NCBI GenBank assembly: GCA_910586875.1
Contig: CAJUJI010000057.1
Location: 1 to 16,073, forward strand
Source of the DNA: an uncultured Anaerotruncus sp.
GTDB lineage: Bacteria; Bacillota; Clostridia; Oscillospirales; Ruminococcaceae
DNA: 16,073 nt
Direction: 5' to 3'
The notes beneath the pieces were generated by a model. The model searched no databases and had not been told where the DNA came from. It saw only the letters and a program-made list of their open reading frames with translations. The number at the start of each line of letters is the position of its first letter. Position 1 is the stretch's first letter. Both the position numbers and the translations under genes were made by a program. Below, piece by piece: positions 1 through 7,024 of the stretch.

Positions 1-2247
1 GAGGGATATATTGTAAACACTAGATATGAGTGGGCCAGCTATGATACATGGGCAACTGAAGATGAAGTAAAGAATAAAGATCAAGATGCATTTCCGGCGA
101 AGATTTCATCAGATAAGGTTGAGTGGAAACCCTATAAACCGGATGAAAAATTACATATAGTTAAAAAGCCAACAGCAGACGAAAATCATGATAATGAATA
201 CCATTACTATATGTATTATGTAAGGGTTATCAATGAATATATTCCTAAGGATCGACTGGGTTCGCTTACCATTATAAAAGCGCTTGCAGGAAATTATCCG
301 GACGAAGCTAGTACAAAGGAATATAAAGTTACTATTGAGAGCTTGGATGATCCGGATTTTAAAAAAGAAGTGACTATTACAAGTGATCAGGGAGCAACAA
401 TAGAGGATTTGCCAGCCGGTGAGTATAAAATTACAGAGAATGGCTATGAGATTGAGGGTTTTCACTGTACGCCAGACTATAAACAGGTAGTAGAAATTAA
501 AGGTAAAGAGACAACGACAGCTACCATTACTAATACTTATGAGCAAAAAGGCTCTCTTGTCATCAAAAAAGCGCTTGCAGGAAATTATCCAAGCGAAGCA
601 AATAGCCATAAATATGAATTTTTGATTGAAGGAGAAAATGGCACAGTAGTCGAAGATATATTCGTTACAGGCGCTGGCGAAAGTCAAAAGATAGAGTTAC
701 CACCTGGCACATATAAAATTATAGAGAAAGAGTTCCAACTTTCTGACTATAACTGTACCATAGAAGGTAACGGCAGTACGGTGATAATTACAGCGGGCGA
801 AAATAAAGAAGTCACCATTACCAATAAATATGAAAAAACGGACCCTAAAGACTGTAGAGTGAATATTGTAAAAAAGGTTGAAGGAATCAAAGATGAAGCT
901 ACATTAGAGGATTTAAAAAACAAACTGTTCGAATTTAAGATAACTGGTCCGAACTACGAAGATGTTGTTGAGGTGCGTGGTATTAACGGATTAGGAATGC
1001 GCGAGGGGCTAACCGCAGGAAAATATACAGTAACAGAAGACACAGAGCATCTGCCGGAGATAGATGGGTATAAATTCGAAAAAGTGAAGATTGAACCAGA
1101 AACGTTTGATTTTACAGAGGGGGATACAAAAGAGATAACCTTTACCGTTACGAATACTTACAGAAAAATTGAGAATAAGGGTCAGTTCAAGATTGAAAAA
1201 GAGGTCGAAGGAATCAAAGATGAAACCTTATTGCAAGGCAAGAGCTTCCCTTGCATTGTAACGGGTCCCAACGGGTATAAAGAGGAAATTCAGCTAGAGG
1301 TCGGTAAGGAGAAACTATTGCAGGATCTAAAGCCGGGAACCTATACCATAACAGAAGACAAAGAAAACCTGCCGACGATCAATGAGTATGAGTTTGAGAG
1401 TGTGACAATCAGCCCATCAGAGATTGAAGTAGCCGAAGATGGCAGCGTGAGGAATGCTCTTGTTGTAGTGAAAAATACCTATAAGGAAACCAATGAACCA
1501 CCAGCCCCGAATGAAAAGGGCGAAATAATCATTAGCAAATCTGTTAAGGGACTGGAAAACTATAGTGGGCCTTCCAAAGAATTTAAATTTATAGTAGAAG
1601 GTCCCAAGGGCAAGGATCCGAAATCCTATTCTGTAACCGTTTCGGCTGGTAAATTTGGCAGCTCTAACAGTGGGACTGTAAAAGATCTTCCCTATGGTGA
1701 ATATACAATAAGAGAGGATACGAGCAGCGCGGAGATTTATGGTTTCACCTTCATAGGCGTAGACAAGAAGGAAGCAACTGTGAAATTGGAGGGGGAAAAG
1801 GCGACTGTAAAGTTTACCAATACCTATAAGCCGGACCAGCCGAGCAGCTCCGGCGGCGGTGGTGATTCCGATCCCGATCCAGATCCGAGCAGCTCGACCC
1901 CCAGCAGCTCTAGCTCGGAGCCGAGCAGCTCTAGCTCAGAGCCCAGCAGCTCCAATTCCGAGCCGGGCAGCAGTCAGCCGCCCCGCCCGATTCCGTGGGA
2001 TAAGCTGCCTGACCCGAACGACCCCGAAAGCCCCGAGCTGGTCACGATTATCGACGGCGATACCCCGCGCACCTTTATGAAGGTGGAAGACCCGCTGGTG
2101 GGAATGACCTATGTGGAAATTTTTGACGAACTGCCGCCGCTGACGGGTGACAACTCGCATAATACATTGTGGGCGCTGATTTGTTTGCCTGCACTGTTTG
2201 CAGCATGGCGATTCGGGCGCAATCCGGCAAAACTAAGCAAAAAGTAA
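1..2247 (+). CDS. Multi-domain Cna-B-like surface adhesin with sortase signal (5' end missing)
   Basis: The frame is open from base 1 and no start is visible, so this is the C-terminal 748 residues of a larger protein. At least five repeated beta-sandwich domains of about 95-110 residues begin near residues 87, 184, 281, 391 and 505. Each starts with a Lys-containing strand, has a central (K/E)YTITE-like strand, and ends in an (N)TY-type strand. This is the pattern of Cna-B-like domains that form Lys-Asn isopeptide bonds, although the bonds themselves are inferred. A Ser/Pro/Glu linker follows (about 611-660), then LPPLTGD (711-717), a hydrophobic segment and a Lys/Arg tail, which together form a sortase-type wall-anchoring signal. 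The first residue of the pentapeptide is Pro in the PPLTG reading, so the motif is slightly non-canonical. The protein probably stands on the cell surface as a stalk or adhesin. The repeat region is AT-rich while the linker and tail match the GC-rich downstream genes. The next gene follows after 11 bases, suggesting one operon. Confidence 0.9.
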   Translation, partial: EGYIVNTRYEWASYDTWATEDEVKNKDQDAFPAKISSDKVEWKPYKPDEKLHIVKKPTADENHDNEYHYYMYYVRVINEYIPKDRLGSLTIIKALAGNYPDEASTKEYKVTIESLDDPDFKKEVTITSDQGATIEDLPAGEYKITENGYEIEGFHCTPDYKQVVEIKGKETTTATITNTYEQKGSLVIKKALAGNYPSEANSHKYEFLIEGENGTVVEDIFVTGAGESQKIELPPGTYKIIEKEFQLSDYNCTIEGNGSTVIITAGENKEVTITNKYEKTDPKDCRVNIVKKVEGIKDEATLEDLKNKLFEFKITGPNYEDVVEVRGINGLGMREGLTAGKYTVTEDTEHLPEIDGYKFEKVKIEPETFDFTEGDTKEITFTVTNTYRKIENKGQFKIEKEVEGIKDETLLQGKSFPCIVTGPNGYKEEIQLEVGKEKLLQDLKPGTYTITEDKENLPTINEYEFESVTISPSEIEVAEDGSVRNALVVVKNTYKETNEPPAPNEKGEIIISKSVKGLENYSGPSKEFKFIVEGPKGKDPKSYSVTVSAGKFGSSNSGTVKDLPYGEYTIREDTSSAEIYGFTFIGVDKKEATVKLEGEKATVKFTNTYKPDQPSSSGGGGDSDPDPDPSSSTPSSSSSEPSSSSSEPSSSNSEPGSSQPPRPIPWDKLPDPNDPESPELVTIIDGDTPRTFMKVEDPLVGMTYVEIFDELPPLTGDNSHNTLWALICLPALFAAWRFGRNPAKLSKK
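276..590 (+). repeat. Direct DNA repeat marking two adhesin domains
   Basis: The 24-base sequence at 276-299 recurs exactly at 567-590, an offset of 291 bases or 97 codons, which equals the length of one domain. It encodes the KALAGNYP strand of domains 1 and 2. Exact DNA identity here, against diverged sequence in the rest of the domains, suggests recent duplication or recombination between repeats. Confidence 0.85.
880..1224 (+). repeat. Second direct DNA repeat within the adhesin
   Basis: An 18-base sequence encoding EGIKDE occurs at 880-897 and 1207-1224, 327 bases (109 codons) apart. It marks the start of the third and fourth beta domains, which form a second pair distinct from domains 1 and 2. 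Confidence 0.75.
1900..1962 (+). repeat. Three 21-bp tandem units encoding a PSSSSSE linker
   Basis: Three consecutive 21-base units (1900-1920, 1921-1941, 1942-1962) each encode a seven-residue Pro-Ser5-Glu-like segment, the third carrying an Asn substitution. The tract lies between the last beta domain and the sortase signal and is the usual place for a wall-spanning linker. Tandem units of this type can change copy number by slippage without breaking the frame. Confidence 0.8.
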
Positions 2248-2258
2248 GGTGCATTTCG

Positions 2259-3173
2259 ATGTATAAAAAATGGTTGATCTCACTCTTTGCCGCACTCTGC
2301 CTTTTGGCAGGGTGCGGCCAACGTGCTGTTGCTGCCTCGCTGGTGGAGGTGCCGGATACACCGGTCCCGCTGGCTTCCATGCCGGAAGCTTCCGGCCAGA
2401 AGGTGGAGAAATCCAACAAGGCGGAGATTGATTACTCCAACACCAAGGACGGGTATATCATGGTCCGCTTTACCGCCAACACCAGCAAGCGCTTGAAGGT
2501 GCAGGTGGAGGGTCCGCGCACCACCTACACCTATGATCTGCCGGCGGGCAGCTGGACCACCTTCCCGCTTTCGGACGGCAACGGCAATTACAAGGCTACC
2601 GTGCTGGAAAATGCGTCGGGCAACAAATATGCGGTGCTGCTTTCCGCCTCGTTCAAGGTGGCGCTGAGCAGCGAATTTGCACCGTTTTTGCGCCCGAATC
2701 AGTATGTCAACTATGCCTCGGGCGCGAAGAATACGCTCAATAAGGCGGCCGAACTGACGGCGGGCGTTGCGGACCCGCTGCTCAAGGTGGAGAAAATTTA
2801 TAATTATGTGGTGGGCGCACTCTCCTACGACACCGAAAAGGCCGCCAACGTCAAAAGTGGCTATCTGCCCTCGCTGGATAAGGTGTTGGCGTCCGGCAAA
2901 GGCATCTGCTTTGATTATGCGGCGTTGGCGGCGGGGATGCTGCGCAGTCAGGGGGTGCCTTGCAAGCTGGCGGTGGGCTATGCAGGCTCGGAATATCACG
3001 CATGGATTCACGTTTGGAGTGAGAAATCCGGCTGGGTAAACGGGGTGATCCAATTTAACGGCTCCACCTGGAAACGGATGGACCCCACCTTTGCCTCAAG
3101 CAGCAATAACAGCCAGGCAATGTTGGATTACATCGCCAACGGGAGCAACTACTCAGTAAAATATCTGTACTGA
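2259..3173 (+). CDS. Transglutaminase-fold lipoprotein
   Basis: This is a 304-residue protein. The start at 2259 is chosen because it gives a lipoprotein signal peptide (basic start, hydrophobic core, lipobox LAGC with Cys19) behind an AAGGTG ribosome binding site. An upstream in-frame start at 2169 would lie inside the adhesin gene. After an all-beta-looking N-terminal half, residues about 205-280 carry the papain-like transglutaminase core. Cys217 lies in GKGICFDYA, His247 in YHAWIHVW and Asp275 in MDPTF, so the Cys-His-Asp triad is complete. It is predicted to be tethered to the outer face of the membrane. Family members act as cross-linking enzymes, amidases or proteases, and the activity here is not known. 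It sits between a wall-anchored adhesin and pilus genes, 11 and 17 bases from its neighbours, which suggests a role in surface-protein processing or cross-linking (inference). Confidence 0.9.
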   Translation: MYKKWLISLFAALCLLAGCGQRAVAASLVEVPDTPVPLASMPEASGQKVEKSNKAEIDYSNTKDGYIMVRFTANTSKRLKVQVEGPRTTYTYDLPAGSWTTFPLSDGNGNYKATVLENASGNKYAVLLSASFKVALSSEFAPFLRPNQYVNYASGAKNTLNKAAELTAGVADPLLKVEKIYNYVVGALSYDTEKAANVKSGYLPSLDKVLASGKGICFDYAALAAGMLRSQGVPCKLAVGYAGSEYHAWIHVWSEKSGWVNGVIQFNGSTWKRMDPTFASSSNNSQAMLDYIANGSNYSVKYLY

Positions 3174-3190
3174 ATTTGAGAGGTCGAAGC

Positions 3191-4219
3191 ATGAGGAATT
3201 TAGCGACAAACGAAGAGATTGCAGCGCTGTGTCAGCAGTTGGGGCTGCTGCTCCATGCTGGAATTGGCATGGGAGATGCGTTGGCGCTGCTGGCGGAGCA
3301 AAGCGGGCAGACACAGCTGCTATCCGACATGGCGCGTCAGGTGGATGGCGGCGCACCGCTGTCACAGGCGCTGGCGGAAAGCGGACACTTTCCGCAGTAT
3401 GTCTGCGGGCTTTTGGAGGTTGGAGAGCGCACCGGCCATATGGAGGAGGCGCTTTCGGTACTGGCGCAGTATTATTATGGGCGGGTGCGGCTCGACCGGC
3501 AGGTGCGCAGCGCGTTGTTTTATCCGGCGGTGCTGCTGCTTATGATGATGGCGGTGATTGCAGTGCTGCTGATCAAGGTGCTGCCGGTGTTTGAGGAGGT
3601 ATATGCCTCGTTGGGCGGGCGGCTGACTGGTGTTGCAGGTGGTTTGCTCTCGCTGGGGCGCTGGCTGGATAAGGCAATGCCGGTGCTGTGGGTGCTGTTG
3701 GCAATCGTGGCGGTTTGGGCAATGGCGTTTGCCGTATCGGAATCGTTCCGCGAAAAGCTGCTTGCATGGTGGCAGGAGCGCTTTGGCGACCATGGTATTG
3801 CGCGCAGATTGGGTACTGCACGGTTAGCGCAGGCGCTTGCTATGGGTATGGCGAGCGGTCTGCCGGAGGAGGAGTCGCTCCGGTTGGCATCCGGGCTGCT
3901 GGAAGGCGCGGGCAGACAGCGGTGTTTGGCCTGTCAGCAGCGGGTGGAAGCAGGTGAGCGCTTTGCAGATGCGCTGCGGGCAAGCGATGTCCTGCCTGCG
4001 GACCGGTGCCGCTTGTTGGAGCTGGGGCAGCGCAGCGGCTCGGGAGATATCACCATGAAGCAGATTGCTAGCGATCTTTCCGATGAAGGGGAGGCTGCGT
4101 TGGAAAGGCTGGTCAACCGGGTAGAGCCAGCTTTGGTGCTGGTGTGCTCTGTGCTGGTGGGCGCAATTCTGCTGTCGGTGATGCTGCCGCTGATGCACAT
4201 TATGACAGCGATCGGGTGA
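3191..4219 (+). CDS. Type II secretion/type IV pilus inner-membrane platform protein (GspF/PilC family)
   Basis: This 342-residue integral membrane protein has the duplicated helical cytoplasmic domains of the T2SS F family. The first (about 1-105) includes LLLHAGIGMGDALALLAEQ and the LLEVGERTGHMEEAL signature. The second (about 205-305) includes LAMGMASGLPEEESLRLAS and LLELGQRSGS. Membrane segments are near 109-132, 163-182 and 313-335. PilC/GspF proteins form the membrane platform that couples the cytoplasmic ATPase to pilin assembly. At 342 residues it is shorter than the usual 400 or so, mainly at the N-terminus, as is common in Firmicutes. The ATG at 3191 is preferred over a TTG at 3176 because GAGAGG lies at the right distance upstream. 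It is followed four bases later by the first small pilin-like gene. Confidence 0.92.
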   Translation: MRNLATNEEIAALCQQLGLLLHAGIGMGDALALLAEQSGQTQLLSDMARQVDGGAPLSQALAESGHFPQYVCGLLEVGERTGHMEEALSVLAQYYYGRVRLDRQVRSALFYPAVLLLMMMAVIAVLLIKVLPVFEEVYASLGGRLTGVAGGLLSLGRWLDKAMPVLWVLLAIVAVWAMAFAVSESFREKLLAWWQERFGDHGIARRLGTARLAQALAMGMASGLPEEESLRLASGLLEGAGRQRCLACQQRVEAGERFADALRASDVLPADRCRLLELGQRSGSGDITMKQIASDLSDEGEAALERLVNRVEPALVLVCSVLVGAILLSVMLPLMHIMTAIG

Positions 4220-4223
4220 AAAG

Positions 4224-4547
4224 ATGGATAAAAGGAAGAGAAGAGACAGCGGTCTGCTCGGTGGGCTGCTGTGGCCGCTAATTTTTATTGCGGTGATGCT
4301 ATGCTTTGCCAGCGCGGTGGATAATCTGGACAGCGGACGTGCGACGCTGGAACGGCAGCGCCTGGAGCAGACGCTGCGGCAGAGCTGCGCGGCCTGTTAT
4401 GCGGCCGAGGGAGCATATCCCCCAAACCTGGCATATTTGCAGGAGCATTACGGGGTACAGGTGGACGAAAAACGCTACATCGTGCATTATGATGCGTTTG
4501 CCGAAAACCTGATGCCGGATATTATGATTTTGGAGAACAGAGCATGA
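4224..4547 (+). CDS. Small single-pass pilin-like protein 1 (function unknown)
   Basis: This 107-residue protein has a basic N-terminus (MDKRKRRDSG), one membrane segment (about 14-31), a helical heptad-like stretch and a short globular end. The CYAAEGAYPPNLAYLQEHYG segment resembles the YP-x-L-x-x-L region seen in many pilin-like and pseudopilin proteins. I recognise no named family. Its position directly after the F-type platform gene and its overlap with the next gene (ATGA, 4544-4547) suggest a minor pilin or assembly subunit. It has no Gly|Phe-Thr-Leu-Ile-Glu prepilin cleavage site, so processing by a classical prepilin peptidase is doubtful. Confidence 0.85.
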   Translation: MDKRKRRDSGLLGGLLWPLIFIAVMLCFASAVDNLDSGRATLERQRLEQTLRQSCAACYAAEGAYPPNLAYLQEHYGVQVDEKRYIVHYDAFAENLMPDIMILENRA

Positions 4548-5026
4548 GGAGACAGAAAAGCCAATATCATACACAAGGGCTGGCAGCATTGCTGCTGGCA
4601 GGGCTTTTTGCCGCCTGTGCGCTGGCGGTGCTGCTGACCGGCGCGCAGGCTTACAGTCGCTTGACCCAGCGAGATCAGGCCGTAGCGCAGCGTCGCACCT
4701 GTGCGCAATACCTTGCGACCCGCGTGCGGCAGGCCGACCAGAAGGACGGCGTATCGGTTGCGGCCTTTGGTGACACGGATGCGTTGCTATTGATGGAGGG
4801 TGAGGATTATGCAACACGCATCTATTGCTATGACGGCTATTTGATGGAGCTGTTTGCTGCAAAGGATGATACGCTGGCTCCGGCAGACGGAACACGGATT
4901 TTGCCGTCCGGTGGACTGGCACTCTCATTGGAGGATGGGCTGCTGACTGCGATACTTACCACGCCGGAGGGCACAACCGATACACTGCGGCTTTCACTGC
5001 GCAGCGGAGAGGGGGCGGCAGCATGA
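4544..5026 (+). CDS. Single-pass membrane protein of pilus operon (probable DUF4860 family)
   Basis: This 160-residue protein overlaps its upstream neighbour by four bases (ATGA) and the downstream gene by four bases as well. The N-terminus has one membrane segment (about 13-34, LAALLLAGLFAACALAVLL), followed by GAQAYSRL, an RRTCAQYLATRVRQAD helix, and a beta-rich domain containing the pattern RIYCYDGYLMELF. From memory this pattern matches DUF4860, a family of uncharacterised proteins found in Firmicute type IV pilus-like operons. That family assignment is recalled, not searched. A minor pilin or pseudopilin role follows from topology and context only. The classical prepilin cleavage motif and the Glu at +5 are missing. 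Confidence 0.87.
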   Translation: MRRQKSQYHTQGLAALLLAGLFAACALAVLLTGAQAYSRLTQRDQAVAQRRTCAQYLATRVRQADQKDGVSVAAFGDTDALLLMEGEDYATRIYCYDGYLMELFAAKDDTLAPADGTRILPSGGLALSLEDGLLTAILTTPEGTTDTLRLSLRSGEGAAA

Positions 5027-5451
5027 AAAGCAAAGCACCATTGGCGCTTATCGAACAGCTGGTGATGTTGCTGGTGTTTGCATTGGCGGCAGCGCTCTGC
5101 CTGCGGGGGTTCGTTTGGGCGGAGCTGCGCTCACAGCGGATGGAAGCCCGCACACATGCGGTCACGCTGGTGCAGTCGGTCGCTGAAACCATCCGCCACA
5201 GCAAAAGCCTTTCTATAGCGGCACAGCGCTTGGGCGGAGCGTATGAACAGGAATTGTTGCAGCTGTCCTACGACCAGGATTGGCAGCCAGTTTCCGGCGA
5301 AGGCGCCTACCATCTGACTGCGCAGGAAATCCCGCCAGAAACGACCGGCCTGCAAGCGGCGCAGGTAGAGCTGAAAACCAGCGGTGACCAGCCAGAGGTA
5401 TTGTTTGCACTAAAGATCGCATGGCAGGAGGAGGTGCAGGCTGATGGATGA
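5023..5451 (+). CDS. Pilin-like protein with degenerate prepilin N-terminus
   Basis: This 142-residue protein overlaps both neighbours (5023-5026 and 5444-5451). Its N-terminus MKSKAPLALIEQLVMLLVFAL resembles a type IV prepilin: a short basic leader, then a LIE-type motif with Glu11 where pilins have Glu+5, then a hydrophobic helix to about residue 29. In that alignment the residue at -1 is Pro6 instead of Gly, which would be expected to block a standard prepilin peptidase. A conserved-looking helix (RTHAVTLVQSVAETIRH) and a small beta domain follow. It is most likely a minor pilin or pseudopilin of this operon. The exact role is unknown. Confidence 0.87.
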   Translation: MKSKAPLALIEQLVMLLVFALAAALCLRGFVWAELRSQRMEARTHAVTLVQSVAETIRHSKSLSIAAQRLGGAYEQELLQLSYDQDWQPVSGEGAYHLTAQEIPPETTGLQAAQVELKTSGDQPEVLFALKIAWQEEVQADG

Positions 5452-5854
5452 GCAGCGCCGTGCTCGCCTTTCGGCGCCTTCAGCCGGTGCAGTTTCGCTG
5501 TTGACGGTGTTTGCTGTGCTGTGCCTCACAGTGTTTGCACTGTTGGGGCTGGCGACCGTTCAAGCGGATGCGCGATTGGAGGACGCCTCGGTAAAGGCGG
5601 TGGAAAGCTATTATGCTGCGGATTACGCCGCACAGGTTTTGCTGGCGCAGCTGCGCGCCGGAGAAGTGCCGGAGGGTGTCAGCGTTTCGGATGGGGTATA
5701 TGAATATACCTGCCCGATAGATGAGCAGCGGGAGTTACAGGTACAGGTGCGCATTCAGAACCATACCTTTGAGGTTTTGCGTTGGCAGGCCGCTTTTGTG
5801 GGGGTATGGCTGGAAGAGGATGGGCTAGAGCTTTGGGATGGCAGTGCCTTTTAA
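5444..5854 (+). CDS. Single-pass pilin-like protein 4 (PilX-like topology)
   Basis: This 136-residue protein begins inside the preceding gene (8-base overlap). A polar 16-residue leader is followed by one membrane helix (about 17-40, VSLLTVFAVLCLTVFALLGLA), a helix with SYYAADYAAQVLLAQLRAG, and a short beta-rich tail. The layout resembles minor pilins of the PilX type, which start with a leader, a hydrophobic helix and an N-terminal helix carrying YY-A-x-x-A. The homology is inferred from layout and not proven. The equivalent of Glu+5 is not visible. A gap of 54 bases with a strong ribosome binding site separates it from the ATPase gene. Confidence 0.84.
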   Translation: MDEQRRARLSAPSAGAVSLLTVFAVLCLTVFALLGLATVQADARLEDASVKAVESYYAADYAAQVLLAQLRAGEVPEGVSVSDGVYEYTCPIDEQRELQVQVRIQNHTFEVLRWQAAFVGVWLEEDGLELWDGSAF

Positions 5855-5908
5855 GGGACCGAGCCATAGAATGAAATTTGAGAACAGTGGACAAAGGAGG
5901 TTTGCCGA

Positions 5909-6964
5909 ATGGCAGAACTGCTGGATTATTTAAAGCGTGCGGTGCAGGACCGTGCATCCGATTTATTTATTGTAGCGGGAGGACCGATTAGCGAAAAGCT
6001 AGACAAACGATTGTGTCCGATTAGTGAGGGTCGTACCTCCGCACAGGAAACCGAGCGGCTGATCATGGAAATTTACGTGATGGCAGGGCGCTCTACAGGG
6101 CAATATCTGAAACGTGGGGACGATGATTTTTCCTTTTCAGTTGCAGGACTCGCCCGTTTTCGGGTCAATGCTTACCGGCAGCGCGGCTCTTGCGCAGCGG
6201 TTGTGCGGGTGGTTGCGTTCGATATTCCCAGCTGGGAAGAACTGAACATTCCTGAACAGGTGATGGAGCTTTCTGAGGTCGGGCATGGTATGATTCTGGT
6301 CACCGGAACTGCGGGCAGCGGAAAATCTACTACACAGGCCTGCATTCTGGATCGCATCAATCGGACACGGGAATGCCATATCATCACATTGGAGGACCCG
6401 ATTGAATATCTGCACAGGGACGAAAAGAGCATCATAAGCCAGCGAGAGATTGCGCTTGATACAGAAAATTATCTTTCTGCCTTGCGCGCCTGCCTGCGGC
6501 AAGCGCCGGATGTTATCCAGCTAGGGGAAATGCGCGACCAGGAGACCATCCACACTGCGATGACCGCAGCGGAAACAGGCCATCTGCTGATTGCGACGTT
6601 GCATACCCAGGGCGCGGTAAATACCATCGACCGAATTGTAGACACCTTCCCTGGCACCCAACAGGCCCAGGTGCGCACACAGCTGAGCATGGTGCTGCAT
6701 ACGGTGGTTTCCCAGCAGCTGATGCCCAGCGTCAGTGGAGAACTGGTGCCTGCCTTTGAGATTATGCGGATGAACAGCGCGATTCGCAGCCTAATTCGGG
6801 ATAACAAGACCCATCAGATTGATAATGCAATTGCAACCGGTGGCTCAGGAATGGTCACAATGGACCAGTCGATTCTGGCACTTTACAAGGCCGGACGGAT
6901 TAGTGAGCAGGTTGCCCTAGATTTTGCCAGCAATCCAGACCAGCTTCGCCGCTGGATTGGTTGA
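5909..6964 (+). CDS. pilT: PilT-type pilus retraction/secretion ATPase
   Basis: This 351-residue cytoplasmic ATPase of the type II/IV secretion superfamily starts at an ATG behind a strong AAAGGAGG. Walker A is GTAGSGKST (133-141, Lys139). The Asp box lies in ITLEDPIEYLH (about 159-169). Walker B is DVIQLGEMRD (201-210, Glu207), and the His box is in TLHTQGAVNTIDRIVD (230-245). Near the C-terminus AIRSLIRDNKTHQI (291-304) closely matches the AIRNLIRE signature that distinguishes PilT retraction ATPases from PilB extension ATPases. The length matches PilT (about 350) and there is no PilB-like N-terminal extension. In PilT systems hexamers drive pilus disassembly through the PilC platform. It is the last gene of the operon and the only ATPase in the window, so it could power retraction or serve as the main motor here. 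Confidence 0.95.
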   Translation: MAELLDYLKRAVQDRASDLFIVAGGPISEKLDKRLCPISEGRTSAQETERLIMEIYVMAGRSTGQYLKRGDDDFSFSVAGLARFRVNAYRQRGSCAAVVRVVAFDIPSWEELNIPEQVMELSEVGHGMILVTGTAGSGKSTTQACILDRINRTRECHIITLEDPIEYLHRDEKSIISQREIALDTENYLSALRACLRQAPDVIQLGEMRDQETIHTAMTAAETGHLLIATLHTQGAVNTIDRIVDTFPGTQQAQVRTQLSMVLHTVVSQQLMPSVSGELVPAFEIMRMNSAIRSLIRDNKTHQIDNAIATGGSGMVTMDQSILALYKAGRISEQVALDFASNPDQLRRWIG

Positions 6965-6978
6965 TGGTTCATACGACG

Positions 6979-7013
6979 AAAGCCCCCATTCTTTTATAGA
7001 ATGGGGGCTTTTT
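6979..7013 (+). terminator. Rho-independent terminator after pilT
   Basis: A perfect 11-bp stem (6981-6991 with 6999-7009, AGCCCCCATTC / GAATGGGGGCT) has a 7-base loop and is followed by a T run (7009-7013). It extends by two A-T pairs at the base. It lies between the convergent pilT and UxaA-type genes. Read on the minus strand only three T residues follow, so it may also act, more weakly, on the opposite operon. Confidence 0.93.
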
Positions 7014-7024
7014 ATGCGCATTTA

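Noticed and set aside
151..687. Minus-strand open frame of 178 codons opposite the adhesin repeats
   Set aside because: The Cys/Phe/Ile-rich translation is the typical complement of AT-rich Lys/Glu codons, and it shadows the repeat domains.
1900..1962. CRISPR-like array suggested by short regular repeats
   Set aside because: The units are contiguous 21-mers without spacers, in frame, and encode a Ser-rich linker.
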